A stretch of 64,000 nt of DNA, from positions 62,001 to 126,000 of the forward strand of contig JBBAFU010000003.1 of assembly GCA_041655275.1 (NCBI GenBank), written 5' to 3'. This stretch comes from JAJYRX01 sp041655275 (GTDB taxonomy: Bacteria > Pseudomonadota > Gammaproteobacteria > Burkholderiales > Burkholderiaceae_B). Positions 17,515 to 26,376 of the stretch are shown in pieces (positions within the stretch are counted from its first letter, which is position 1; each line of letters starts with the position of its first letter). The translations under genes were made by a program, and so were the position numbers. The notes beneath the pieces are model-generated. The model saw only the letters and a program-made list of their open reading frames with translations, ran no database searches and was not told where the DNA came from.

Positions 17515-18345
17515 ATGCCCGAGCATTCTGATCGCCACGCCCGCAATCCGGTCCCCGCGTGGCGTCTGCCCGCCGCTGTACGGCTGGGCCTGGCCTGTAT
17601 CGCGGCAGCCACGGCAACAGGTTGCGCAAGCACCGGTTCGGCGCCGCACACGCCCGACCCTCTGGAAGACACCAACCGCGCCATCTACCGTTTCAATGAC
17701 GCGGTCGACAAGGCCCTCATCAAGCCGGTCACCCTGGCCTACACCCAGCTCACGCCCGCACCGGCACGCAACTGCATCGCCAACATGTTCAACAATCTGG
17801 GCGATGTCTTCTCGGCCGGCAACAGCTTCCTGCAGGCGCGCCCGCATGACTTCTTCAACACCATGGGACGCGTGCTGTTCAATACCACCATGGGTCTGGG
17901 GGGCTGTTTCGATGTCGCATCGCGCAACGGCGCCTACCGCATCCGCAATGATTTCGGCATCACCCTGGGCGTATGGGGGCTGGACACCGGCCCCTATCTT
18001 GTCCTGCCCATTCTCGGCCCCAGCACCCTGCGTGACGGCGCGGCCCTCGCGGGTGCGTTTGCAGGCGGCTTCTCACCAACCAGCCCCCTGTTCGCCATCC
18101 GCAATATCCGTGTGCGCAATTCGGTGGTGGGCCTGTACGCCATCGATGCGCGCGCCGGCCTTCTGGAGGCGGATGAACTGGTCGAGGATGTCGCGCTTGA
18201 TCCCTACAGCTTCGTGCGCGACGCCTGGCTGCAGCGCCGCCACGCCGACGTGGAACGCCGCCGCAACAACAGCGGCAGCCTTCCCGACTACGGTGACGAC
18301 GACCTGCCCGACTATGGCGATGATACGCCCGACAGCGAGGACTGA
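17515..18345 (+). CDS. mlaA: outer-membrane lipid asymmetry lipoprotein MlaA (VacJ)
   Basis: A 276-residue lipoprotein that removes mislocalised phospholipids from the outer leaflet and passes them to MlaC. A signal sequence ends at Cys37 (ATGC, a slightly weak lipobox). The VacJ domain opens with DPLEDTNRAIYRFNDAVDKAL and includes NNLGDVFSAGNSFLQ and LGVWGLDTGPYLVLPILGPSTLRD. The tail is odd: an acidic duplicated LPDYGDD motif. The ATG at 17515 has AAGGAAA upstream; a TTG at 17491 overlapping mlaD is less likely. Confidence 0.92.
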   Translation: MPEHSDRHARNPVPAWRLPAAVRLGLACIAAATATGCASTGSAPHTPDPLEDTNRAIYRFNDAVDKALIKPVTLAYTQLTPAPARNCIANMFNNLGDVFSAGNSFLQARPHDFFNTMGRVLFNTTMGLGGCFDVASRNGAYRIRNDFGITLGVWGLDTGPYLVLPILGPSTLRDGAALAGAFAGGFSPTSPLFAIRNIRVRNSVVGLYAIDARAGLLEADELVEDVALDPYSFVRDAWLQRRHADVERRRNNSGSLPDYGDDDLPDYGDDTPDSED

Positions 18346-18373
18346 GGTAACCGGACTGAGGTAATATAGGGCC

Positions 18374-19033
18374 ATGCCAATTTCCTTCATGTTTCAACAC
18401 CATTGCCGCCGGAACTGGTCCTGGGCGCTGCTGCCCATGGGGCTGCTGTGGTTCCTGCTGTGGTTTCATATGCCGGCAAGCGCCGCCATTGATCCCAAAG
18501 CCGCTCCCGCCGACTTCGTACAGGCCGTAGGCAGCAACGCGCTCGAGATCGTCAAGCAGGAGCAGGACACCATACGCTCGGGCGATCTGGACGCCATCAA
18601 TGCCATCGTGGATGTGCATGTGCTGCCCTACGTCAACCTCGAGAAGACCACCCGCCTGGCTGCCGGACGTCACTGGCGCGAAGCCACGCCCGCCCAGCGC
18701 GAAAAGCTCGTCGATGCCTTCACGGGCACGCTGGTGCGCACCTACAGCAGCGCCTTCCGGCGTGTCGACAGCCGGTCCCGTCTGGAGATCCTGCCCTTCC
18801 GCGGCGATGCCGATGCCGGTGATGTGGTCGTGCGTTCCCTGCTGCACCAGAGCGATGCGCCCCCGGTGGCCATCGACTATCGTCTTGAAAAGACGGCCGG
18901 CGGCTGGAAGATCTACGACCTCAACGTCGAAGGCATCTGGCTGATCCAGAACTACCGCAACCAGTTCGCCCAGCAGATTTCCCAGAACGGGATAGACGGC
19001 CTCATCGACGCCCTCAATCAGCGCAAGCACTGA
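18374..19033 (+). CDS. mlaC: phospholipid-binding periplasmic protein MlaC
   Basis: A 219-residue periplasmic lipid shuttle between MlaA and MlaFED. A long signal sequence (basic start, hydrophobic core LLPMGLLWFLLWF, cleavage near SAA) precedes the MlaC/Tol-Tol_Ttg2 domain with VLPYVNLEKTTRLAAGRHWREATPAQ and the GGWKIYDLNVEGIWLIQNYRNQF ending. Usually mlaB, a small STAS-domain gene, comes next; here only 35 non-coding bases separate it from the following ABC ATPase. Confidence 0.93.
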   Translation: MPISFMFQHHCRRNWSWALLPMGLLWFLLWFHMPASAAIDPKAAPADFVQAVGSNALEIVKQEQDTIRSGDLDAINAIVDVHVLPYVNLEKTTRLAAGRHWREATPAQREKLVDAFTGTLVRTYSSAFRRVDSRSRLEILPFRGDADAGDVVVRSLLHQSDAPPVAIDYRLEKTAGGWKIYDLNVEGIWLIQNYRNQFAQQISQNGIDGLIDALNQRKH

Positions 19034-19068
19034 AGCGCTTCCCCGTTTTCCGCTCGCCGTCCTCCCCT

Positions 19069-19866
19069 ATGTCCGCCCTGATTCTGGAAAATCTGTCCAA
19101 GACCTATGCTCCGCACAAGCGCAGCCTGACGCAGATGCTCTCGGGCGTCAAGCGGCAGAAGGGCTTTCCTGCGCTCAGGGATGTGAGCCTGGTGGTGGAG
19201 CATGGCGAGTTCTTCGGCCTGCTCGGTCCCAACGGTGCCGGCAAGACCACGCTGATCTCCATCATCGCCGGCCTGGTACATGCCAGCAGCGGACGCGCGC
19301 GCGTATGCGGCTACGATGTGGTCGATGATTTTCGTCAGTCGCGCCGTGCGCTGGGCATTGTCCCGCAGGAGCTGGTCTACGACCCTTTCTTCACCGTGCG
19401 CGAAACACTGCGGATCCAGTCCGGCTACTTCGGTCTGCGCAGGAATGACGACTGGATCGACGAGATCCTCAGCAACCTGGGCCTGCTCGACAAGGCCGAG
19501 ACCAATATGCGCGCCCTGTCGGGTGGCATGAAACGGCGCGTGCTGGTGGCCCAGGCCCTGGTGCACCGCCCGCCCGTCATCATCCTCGATGAACCCACGG
19601 CGGGCGTCGACGTGGACCTGAGACGCACCCTGTGGGATTTCATTTCGCGCCTGAACCGCCAGGGCCATACCATTCTGCTCACGACGCATTATCTGGAAGA
19701 GGCCGAAGCCCTGTGCGGGCGCATCGCCATGCTCAAGCAGGGTGAGCTGGCGGCCCTGGACACCACCTCGGCGCTGCTGGCCCGGTTCGGAGGGCACGAT
19801 CTGGAAGAAACCTTTGTGCGCATCATGCACGACGACGATGCGCCGCACCTGGAAGTCCTGGCATGA
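19069..19866 (+). CDS. ABC-2 type exporter ATPase (YadG-like)
   Basis: A 265-residue ATPase of an ABC-2 exporter. Walker A GPNGAGKTTLIS, signature LSGGMKRRVLVAQAL and Walker B VIILDEPTAGVD are clear, with the switch histidine in TTHYLEEAE. The YadG-type insert FFTVRETLRIQSGYFGL is present. It overlaps its permease by four bases. The pair between mla and the bolA-like/murA genes is a conserved betaproteobacterial arrangement; the substrate is not known. Confidence 0.88.
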   Translation: MSALILENLSKTYAPHKRSLTQMLSGVKRQKGFPALRDVSLVVEHGEFFGLLGPNGAGKTTLISIIAGLVHASSGRARVCGYDVVDDFRQSRRALGIVPQELVYDPFFTVRETLRIQSGYFGLRRNDDWIDEILSNLGLLDKAETNMRALSGGMKRRVLVAQALVHRPPVIILDEPTAGVDVDLRRTLWDFISRLNRQGHTILLTTHYLEEAEALCGRIAMLKQGELAALDTTSALLARFGGHDLEETFVRIMHDDDAPHLEVLA

Positions 19867-20657
19867 GTTCCGACCCTCTCATGGCACCGGCGGGCGCGCA
19901 TCGCTCGGGCTTTCCCACCCTGCTGCTCAAGGAGCTTTCGCGCTTCTGGAAAGTGGGGTTCCAGACCGTGGCCGCCCCCATCGTCACCGCCCTGCTCTAC
20001 CTGCTCATCTTCTCGCATGTACTCGAGGACCGTGTGCAAGTCTACGATGGCGTGGGCTACACGCGCTTCCTGGTGCCGGGGCTGATGATGATGAGCATGC
20101 TGCAGAACGCCTTTGCCAACCCCTCATCGTCGCTGATCCAGAGTCGCATCACGGGAAATCTGGTGTTCATCCTGCTGCCGCCGCTGTCGCATCGCGAAAT
20201 CTTCAGCGCCTACGTGCTTGCCGGCATCGTGCGCGGCCTGAGCGTGGGTGTGGGCGTCTGGCTGGTCGCCTGGCTGTTCGTGCCCATGCCGGTGCACAAC
20301 CCGGTCTGGGCCCTGGGCTTCGCCACGCTGTCGTGCGGCATCATGTCGGTACTGGGACTGATTGCCGGCCTGTGGTCGGAAAAGTTCGACCAGCTGGCCG
20401 CCTTCCAGAACTTTCTCATTCTGCCCGCCACCTTTCTGTCGGGCGTGTTCTACTCCATCCACAGTCTGCCGCCGTTCTGGCAGAGCGTCTCGCGCTGGAA
20501 TCCCATCTTCTACACCATTGATGGCTTCCGCTACGGGTTCTTCTCGGCCTCCGATGTATCGCCATGGCTCAGCCTGGCGGCCGTCAGTCTGGCCTTTCTG
20601 ATCCTGAGCGCCTGCGCCCTGCGCCTGCTGGCGCGCGGCTACAAACTACGGAGCTGA
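19863..20657 (+). CDS. ABC-2 type exporter permease (YadH-like)
   Basis: A 264-residue permease with six predicted helices and the ABC2_membrane pattern: LLLKELSRFWKVGFQTVAAPIVTALLY at the start, VPGLMMMSMLQNAFANPSSSLIQSRI after the second helix, and FLILPATFLSGVFYSIHSLPPFWQ before the fifth. It partners the preceding ATPase (ATGA overlap). The substrate is unknown, though the setting among envelope genes suggests a surface component. Confidence 0.88.
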   Translation: MSSDPLMAPAGAHRSGFPTLLLKELSRFWKVGFQTVAAPIVTALLYLLIFSHVLEDRVQVYDGVGYTRFLVPGLMMMSMLQNAFANPSSSLIQSRITGNLVFILLPPLSHREIFSAYVLAGIVRGLSVGVGVWLVAWLFVPMPVHNPVWALGFATLSCGIMSVLGLIAGLWSEKFDQLAAFQNFLILPATFLSGVFYSIHSLPPFWQSVSRWNPIFYTIDGFRYGFFSASDVSPWLSLAAVSLAFLILSACALRLLARGYKLRS

Positions 20658-20663
20658 TTACCC

Positions 20664-20912
20664 ATGTTGCCCACACCCGACCAGGTACGCCAGTATATTG
20701 CCGAGCATCTGCCCTGCGAACATGTCGAAGTGCGTGGTGACGGCCATCATTTCGAGGCAATCATCGTCAGTAGCGTATTCGAAGGCAAGCGCCGCGTCGC
20801 ACGCCACCAGCAGGTCTACGCCGCGCTGGGCGATCGCATGCGCGCCGAAATCCATGCCCTGTCAATGCAGACGCTCACGCCCGAGGAGTACCGGGCCGCA
20901 CTGAATGGATAA
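20664..20912 (+). CDS. ibaG: BolA-family protein (IbaG/YrbA-like)
   Basis: An 82-residue BolA-fold protein. The family core, HVEVRGDGHHFEAIIVSSVFEGKRRVARHQQVYAALGD, is complete, and the C-terminal ALSMQTLTPEEYRA is typical of the YrbA/IbaG branch found beside murA. Such proteins bind glutaredoxins and [2Fe-2S] clusters and respond to acid stress. It overlaps murA by eight bases. Confidence 0.9.
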   Translation: MLPTPDQVRQYIAEHLPCEHVEVRGDGHHFEAIIVSSVFEGKRRVARHQQVYAALGDRMRAEIHALSMQTLTPEEYRAALNG

Positions 20913-22170
20913 GCTGCTCATCTGCGGCCAGAGACGTCTGGACGGGGAAATTGCCGTTTCCGGCGCCAAGAATGCCGCCCTGCCCATACTGTGCGCCGGC
21001 CTGCTGACCACTGACGACGTCGTCCTGGACAATGTGCCCGATCTGCGCGATATCCAGACGACGCTGCACCTGCTGCGCGAACTGGGTGTACAGGCCCACG
21101 CCGAAGGGGGAGGCCGCATCGGCCTGAATGCGGCCCATATCAACAGCATCGAGGCCCCCTACGAACTGGTCAAGACCATGCGCGCCTCCATCCTGGTGCT
21201 GGGCCCCCTGCTGGGCCGGCTGGGCGAGGCGCGCGTCAGTCTGCCCGGGGGCTGCGCCATCGGCCAGCGGCCGGTCGATCAGCACATCAAGGGGCTGGCC
21301 GCCCTGGGCGCCGATATCCATATCGAACATGGCTACGTGGTGGCCCGGGCGACGCGCCTGAAGGGCACTACGGTACGCACCGACATGGTCACTGTTACCG
21401 GCACCGAAAACCTGATGATGGCCGCCACCCTCGCTGAAGGACGCACCATCCTTGAAAATGCGGCCTGCGAACCCGAAGTCGTCGATCTGGCCAACATGCT
21501 CAATGCCATGGGGGCGCGCATCCAGGGACAAGGCACGGCACGCATCACGATCGATGGCGTGGAGCGGCTGCACGGGGCCCGGCACCGCGTTGTGCCCGAT
21601 CGCATCGAGGCCGGCACCTTCCTGTGTGCGGTGGCGGCAGCGGGCGGCGAGCTCATGCTGCGCGACTGCGCACCCGACACCATGGGCGCCATCCTCGAGA
21701 AGCTGCGCAGCGCCGGACTGAATCTGGAATGCGGCCCCGACTGGATTCGCGCCCGCATGCAGGGGCGCGCACGGGCAACGGGCTTCCGCACCCAGGAATA
21801 TCCCGGCTTTCCGACCGATATGCAGGCCCAGCTCATGGCCCTGAACACCGTGGCGGAGGGCACGGCAGTCATCGTCGAGAACATTTTCGAGAATCGCTAC
21901 ATGCACGTACTCGAGCTGGCCCGCATGGGCGCACATATCGACATCGACGGCGCCACCGCGGTCGTCACCGGGGTGCCGGCGCTGTCCGGCGCCACGGTCA
22001 TGGCGACCGATCTGCGTGCATCTGCAAGCCTGGTCATTGCCGGGCTGGCAGCGGCAGGCCAGACGACGATAGAGCGCATCTATCACCTCGACCGGGGTTA
22101 TGAGCGCATGGAAGTCAAACTGCAATCGGCGGGCGCGCACATCGAGCGCCTGCGGGAGAATGCCGTATGA
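20905..22170 (+). CDS. murA: UDP-N-acetylglucosamine 1-carboxyvinyltransferase
   Basis: Catalyses the first committed step of peptidoglycan synthesis, adding enolpyruvate from PEP to UDP-GlcNAc in the cytoplasm. The 421-residue protein holds SGAKNAALPIL (Lys22-Asn23) and the active loop GGCAIGQRPVDQH with Cys117, the fosfomycin target. FPTDMQAQLMAL and the C-terminal IERIYHLDRGYERME are conserved. It overlaps the BolA-like gene upstream and hisG downstream (four bases). Confidence 0.96.
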   Translation: MDKLLICGQRRLDGEIAVSGAKNAALPILCAGLLTTDDVVLDNVPDLRDIQTTLHLLRELGVQAHAEGGGRIGLNAAHINSIEAPYELVKTMRASILVLGPLLGRLGEARVSLPGGCAIGQRPVDQHIKGLAALGADIHIEHGYVVARATRLKGTTVRTDMVTVTGTENLMMAATLAEGRTILENAACEPEVVDLANMLNAMGARIQGQGTARITIDGVERLHGARHRVVPDRIEAGTFLCAVAAAGGELMLRDCAPDTMGAILEKLRSAGLNLECGPDWIRARMQGRARATGFRTQEYPGFPTDMQAQLMALNTVAEGTAVIVENIFENRYMHVLELARMGAHIDIDGATAVVTGVPALSGATVMATDLRASASLVIAGLAAAGQTTIERIYHLDRGYERMEVKLQSAGAHIERLRENAV

Positions 22171-22844
22171 GTCCGGCCAGCCTGAACCGGCCCTTGACAC
22201 TGGCGCTGTCCAAGGGGCGCATCTTCGAGGAAACCCTGCCCCTGCTGGCGGCCGCCGGCATCCGGGTCACCGAGAATCCCGAGGATTCGCGCCGTCTCAT
22301 CCTGCCCACCAGCAGTGACGGCCTGCAGCTCATCATCGTGCGCGCGTCCGATGTCCCCACCTATGTGCAATATGGTGCGGCCGATCTGGGCATTGCCGGC
22401 AAGGATGTGCTCTTCGAGCATGGTTACGACCATCCGGGCGGCCTGTACCAGCCCATAGACCTGAACATTGCGCGCTGCCGCCTGTGCGTGGCCACGCGCG
22501 AGGGTTTCGACTACCGCGATGCGGTACGCCAGGGCTCGCGCCTGCGCGTGGCCACCAAATACCTGCATGCCAGCCGCGAGCATTTTGGTCGCAAGGGTGT
22601 GCACATCGATCTCATCAAACTCTACGGCTCCATGGAGCTGGCACCGCTGGTCGGCCTGGCTGACGTCATCGTCGATCTGGTTTCCACCGGCAACACACTG
22701 AAGGCCAATCACCTGACCGCCGTCGAAACCATTGCGGAGATCTCGGCCCGGCTCATCGTGAACCAGGCGGCCCTGAAGACGCGCACCGGCGAACTCGCAC
22801 CGCTGCTCGAAGCCTTCGCACAGGCCTCGGCGGAGGCAAGGTGA
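22167..22844 (+). CDS. hisG: ATP phosphoribosyltransferase, short catalytic form
   Basis: First step of histidine synthesis, joining ATP and PRPP. The 225-residue length marks the short HisG form, which lacks the C-terminal regulatory domain and needs HisZ as partner; hisZ is not in the window. LALSKGRIFEETLPLL at the start and IVDLVSTGNTLKANHL, the PRPP-binding segment near residue 170, are diagnostic. The start overlaps the murA stop. Confidence 0.95.
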   Translation: MSPASLNRPLTLALSKGRIFEETLPLLAAAGIRVTENPEDSRRLILPTSSDGLQLIIVRASDVPTYVQYGAADLGIAGKDVLFEHGYDHPGGLYQPIDLNIARCRLCVATREGFDYRDAVRQGSRLRVATKYLHASREHFGRKGVHIDLIKLYGSMELAPLVGLADVIVDLVSTGNTLKANHLTAVETIAEISARLIVNQAALKTRTGELAPLLEAFAQASAEAR

Positions 22845-22875
22845 GAATCCGGTATACACTTGACAGGTTTGGTAT

Positions 22876-22890
22876 CCGCCGCAACGGCGG
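22876..22890 (+). terminator. short GC hairpin between hisG and hisD
   Basis: CCGCCG (22876-22881) pairs with CGGCGG (22885-22890) around a three-base loop, followed by TCTTT. A TTGACA hexamer precedes it at 22860-22865 but has no matching -10. It could be a weak terminator or attenuator, or an mRNA-stabilising hairpin, between hisG and hisD. Confidence 0.35.
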
Positions 22891-22908
22891 TCTTTCCGAG
22901 ACAGAACA

Positions 22909-24219
22909 ATGCCTCTGATCACCCGGCTCGATTCCCGTGACAGCGACTTCGATGCGCGCCTGCGGGGCCTGCTCGCCTACGAGACGGCCGAAGACGAATC
23001 CATAGAGCGCGCCACCAACGAGATCCTGCGTCGCGTGCGCAATGAAGGCGATGCCGCCGTGCTCGACTATACGCGGCGCTTCGATCAGGTCGAAGCGGCC
23101 ACCATGGCCGATCTCGAGATCGGCACTGAGGAGTGCCGGGAAGCACTGGATGGCCTGGAGCCCGCACTGCGTGACGCGCTACAGACGGCGGCCGGGCGCA
23201 TCCGGCGCTACCACGAGCACCAGCGCAGCGAATCCTGGAGCTATACCGAGGCTGACGGCACCATGCTGGGCCAGCGCATCACGGCGCTCGATCGCGTCGG
23301 CCTCTACGTGCCCGGCGGCAAGGCCGCCTATCCGTCATCCGTACTCATGAACGCCATCCCGGCCAAGGTCGCCGGCGTGCCCGAGCTGGTCATGGTCAGT
23401 CCCACACCGGGCGGGCATCGCAATCCGCTGGTACTGGCCGCCGCAGCCATTGCCGGGGTGGACCGCATCTGGGCCATCGGCGGCGCCCAGGCAGTGGCTG
23501 CGCTCGCCTGGGGCACGGCAAGCATCGCCCCGGTCGACAAGATTGTAGGGCCGGGCAACGCCTACGTGGCCGCCGCCAAGCGGCGCGTGTTCGGCACTGT
23601 GGGCATCGACATGATTGCCGGTCCCAGCGAGATTCTCATCATCGGTGACGGCAGTGTGCCCGCCCGCTGGGTCGCGCTGGATCTCTTCTCGCAGGCCGAG
23701 CACGACGAGCTTGCCCAGGCCATCCTGCTCAGCCCGAATGCCGCCTGGCTCGATGAGGTCGAGGCGGAAATCGCACGCCTGCTGCCGACCATGGCGCGCG
23801 CCGACATCATCCGCGCCAGCCTGTCCGGACGCGGTGCACTCATCCAGGTCGAAAGCCTGGAAGAAGCCTGCCGGGTGGCCAACCAGATTGCACCCGAACA
23901 CCTCGAGATTGCCACAAAGGCGCCCGAGCGCTGGCTGGAGCACATCCGCCACGCGGGCGCCATCTTCCTGGGGAGCCACAGCTCGGAGGCACTGGGCGAT
24001 TACTGCGCCGGGCCCAATCACGTACTGCCCACGGCGCGCACGGCACGCTTCTCGTCGCCACTGGGCGTGTATGACTTCCAAAAGCGCAGCAGCCTCATCG
24101 CCATCTCGGCGCAGGGGGCGCAGACGCTGGGCCCCGTCGCCGAGCGTCTGGCCCACGGTGAAGGCCTGCATGCCCATGCCGCCAGCGCCGCCGCCCGCCT
24201 GTCCTCCACCTCCCGCTGA
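22909..24219 (+). CDS. hisD: histidinol dehydrogenase
   Basis: Zinc enzyme oxidising histidinol to histidine in two NAD-dependent steps. The 436-residue protein shows GLYVPGGKAAYPSSVLMNAIPA, the GGAQAVAALAWGT block, VDKIVGPGNAYVAAAKR, and the HisD signature with IDMIAGPSEILIIGD, plus the zinc-binding SQAEHDE and GPNHVLPT segments. Normally hisC follows in this gene order, but hisB begins after only seven bases. Confidence 0.96.
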   Translation: MPLITRLDSRDSDFDARLRGLLAYETAEDESIERATNEILRRVRNEGDAAVLDYTRRFDQVEAATMADLEIGTEECREALDGLEPALRDALQTAAGRIRRYHEHQRSESWSYTEADGTMLGQRITALDRVGLYVPGGKAAYPSSVLMNAIPAKVAGVPELVMVSPTPGGHRNPLVLAAAAIAGVDRIWAIGGAQAVAALAWGTASIAPVDKIVGPGNAYVAAAKRRVFGTVGIDMIAGPSEILIIGDGSVPARWVALDLFSQAEHDELAQAILLSPNAAWLDEVEAEIARLLPTMARADIIRASLSGRGALIQVESLEEACRVANQIAPEHLEIATKAPERWLEHIRHAGAIFLGSHSSEALGDYCAGPNHVLPTARTARFSSPLGVYDFQKRSSLIAISAQGAQTLGPVAERLAHGEGLHAHAASAAARLSSTSR

Positions 24220-24226
24220 TGCCATC

Positions 24227-24817
24227 ATGACCCGAACCGCCGACATCACCCGCAATACCAATGAAACCCGCATCCGCGTTGCCATCGATCTGGATGGCAG
24301 CGGGAAGCAGACCATAGACACGGGCGTGCCCTTTCTGGACCACATGCTGGACCAGATCGCCCGCCACGGCCTGATCGATCTCGATATCCACTGCGATGGC
24401 GATACGCACATCGACGATCACCACAGCGTCGAAGACGTGGGCATCGCCATGGGCCAGGCCTTTGCCGCCGCCCTGGGCAACAAGGCCGGCCTGCAGCGCT
24501 ATGGCCATGCCATCGTCCCGCTGGACGAGTCGCTCTCGCGCGTGGTCATCGATTTCTCGGGCCGTCCCGGCCTGTACTACGACGTGCCCTTCACGCGTGC
24601 CCGTATCGGCAGCTTCGATGTCGACCTTGCGCGGGAATTCTTCCAGGGCTTCGTCAATCATGCCCAGGCGACGCTGCACATCGACAACCTCAAGGGCGAA
24701 AACGCCCACCACCAGTGTGAAACCGTGTTCAAGGCCTTTGGCCGCGCCCTGCGCATGGCCATTGCGCCCGATCCACGCATGGCGGGGGTCATCCCGTCCA
24801 CAAAGGGTGTACTCTAG
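24227..24817 (+). CDS. hisB: imidazoleglycerol-phosphate dehydratase
   Basis: Dehydrates imidazole glycerol phosphate; single-function HisB of 196 residues. Two manganese-ligand motifs are present: LDHMLDQIARHG near residue 42 with DDHHSVEDVGI near 65, and the second pair in the FFQGFVNHAQATLH and ENAHHQCETVFKAFGRAL region. The start at 24227 is seven bases after hisD; the longer open frame from 23615 lies inside hisD. hisH, which normally follows, is absent: only 36 bases separate hisB from hisA. Confidence 0.95.
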   Translation: MTRTADITRNTNETRIRVAIDLDGSGKQTIDTGVPFLDHMLDQIARHGLIDLDIHCDGDTHIDDHHSVEDVGIAMGQAFAAALGNKAGLQRYGHAIVPLDESLSRVVIDFSGRPGLYYDVPFTRARIGSFDVDLAREFFQGFVNHAQATLHIDNLKGENAHHQCETVFKAFGRALRMAIAPDPRMAGVIPSTKGVL

Positions 24818-24853
24818 CTTTTTCTCAACCCTCACCGCTTCAGTCTTGTCATC

Positions 24854-25597
24854 ATGCTCCTGATTCCCGCCATTGACCTCCAGGACGGACACTGTGTGCG
24901 CCTGCGCCAGGGCGACCTGAATGATTCCACCATTTTCTCCGACGACCCGGCCGCCATGGCGCAACAATGGCTGGACCAGGGCGCACGACGCCTGCACCTG
25001 GTCGACCTGAACGGCGCCGTGGCCGGCAAGCCGCGCAACGACGCCGCCATCCGCGCCATCATCCGCGCGGTGGACGACGACATCCCCATCCAGATCGGCG
25101 GCGGCATCCGCGACCTGGACACCATTGAACGCTATCTCGACAGCGGCATCAGCTATGTCATCATCGGCACGGCCGCCGTCAAGGATCCCGGTTTCCTGCG
25201 CGATGCCTGCACCGCTTTCCAGGGCAACATCATCGTTGGCCTGGATGCGCGCGACGGCAAGGTGGCCACCGATGGCTGGAGCAAGCTCAGCCGCCACGAC
25301 GTGCTCGATCTTGCACGCAAGTTCGAGGACTATGGCTGCGAGGCCATCATCTACACCGACATCTCCCGCGACGGCATGCTCAGCGGCGTCAACGTCGAAG
25401 CCACCGTCCGGCTGGCACAGCATGTCGACATTCCCGTCATCGCCTCGGGCGGTGTACACAACCTCGACGACATCCGCGCCCTGTGCGCCGTGGCCGACGA
25501 AGGCATAGAGGGCGTCATTCTGGGCCGCAGCCTCTATGAAGGAACGCTGGATTTCCGCGAGGCCCAGCAAATGGCGGACGAGAGTCTCTCATCATGA
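24854..25597 (+). CDS. hisA: ProFAR isomerase (phosphoribosylformimino-AICAR ribotide isomerase)
   Basis: A 247-residue (beta-alpha)8 barrel isomerase. IPAIDLQDGHCVRL holds the first catalytic Asp (residue 8), GLDARDGKVATDGW the second, and the phosphate sites are IGGGIRD and ASGGVHNLDDI. It overlaps hisF by four bases. Confidence 0.96.
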   Translation: MLLIPAIDLQDGHCVRLRQGDLNDSTIFSDDPAAMAQQWLDQGARRLHLVDLNGAVAGKPRNDAAIRAIIRAVDDDIPIQIGGGIRDLDTIERYLDSGISYVIIGTAAVKDPGFLRDACTAFQGNIIVGLDARDGKVATDGWSKLSRHDVLDLARKFEDYGCEAIIYTDISRDGMLSGVNVEATVRLAQHVDIPVIASGGVHNLDDIRALCAVADEGIEGVILGRSLYEGTLDFREAQQMADESLSS

Positions 25598-26376
25598 ATC
25601 CTGCCGTGCGCATCATCCCCTGCCTGGACGTCAAGAACGGCCGCGTCGTCAAGGGCATTAACTTCCAGGGCCTGCGCGATGCCGGCGACCCCGTCGAGAT
25701 TGCGCGCCGCTACCAGGACCAGGGCGCCGACGAGCTGGCAATGCTGGACATCAGCGCGACCAACGAGGAACGCAACACCATGGTGTCGCTGGTCGAGGAA
25801 GTGGCCGGAGTCATCCGCATTCCCCTGAGCATCGGCGGCGGCATTGCAAGCCTGCAGGACATGCAGCGCCTGATCGATGCCGGCGCCACACGCCTGTCGG
25901 TCAACAGCGCCGCCGTGCGCCGGCCCGAACTGGTGGCGGAGGCGGCGCGCGCCCTGGGCTCCGACGCCATCATCGTGGCCATAGATGCACAGCGCAGCAA
26001 TGAGGGCGATGCGGCACCCCGCTGGGAAGTGCTCACCCACGGGGGCGAGCGCAGCGCCGGCCTGGATGCGATTGCATGGGCGCGACAGATGGCCGATGCC
26101 GGTGCCGGACAGATCCTGCTCACCAGCATGGACAGGGACGGCACCCGTGAAGGTTTCGACCTGGCGCTGACCCGCGCTGTGTCCGATGCCGTCAACATCC
26201 CGGTCATCGCTTCAGGTGGTGTGGGCTCGCTGCAGCATCTGGCCGACGGTGTGCTCCAGGGTGGCGCCCAGGCCGTGCTGGCCGCCAGCATCTTCCATTT
26301 CGGTACACACACCATTGCCGAGGCCAAGGACTTCCTGAACCGCTGCGGCATCCGCACGCTCCCGGACACGCCATGA
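25594..26376 (+). CDS. hisF: imidazole glycerol phosphate synthase cyclase subunit
   Basis: Cyclase half of IGP synthase, 260 residues. IIPCLDVKNGRVVKGINF holds catalytic Asp12, LSIGGGI and IASGGVGSLQHL bind phosphate, and LLTSMDRDGTREGFD is conserved. HisF normally receives ammonia through its barrel from the glutaminase HisH. No hisH lies in this cluster, so the partner must be encoded elsewhere or the enzyme relies on free ammonia. Confidence 0.96.
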   Translation: MNPAVRIIPCLDVKNGRVVKGINFQGLRDAGDPVEIARRYQDQGADELAMLDISATNEERNTMVSLVEEVAGVIRIPLSIGGGIASLQDMQRLIDAGATRLSVNSAAVRRPELVAEAARALGSDAIIVAIDAQRSNEGDAAPRWEVLTHGGERSAGLDAIAWARQMADAGAGQILLTSMDRDGTREGFDLALTRAVSDAVNIPVIASGGVGSLQHLADGVLQGGAQAVLAASIFHFGTHTIAEAKDFLNRCGIRTLPDTP

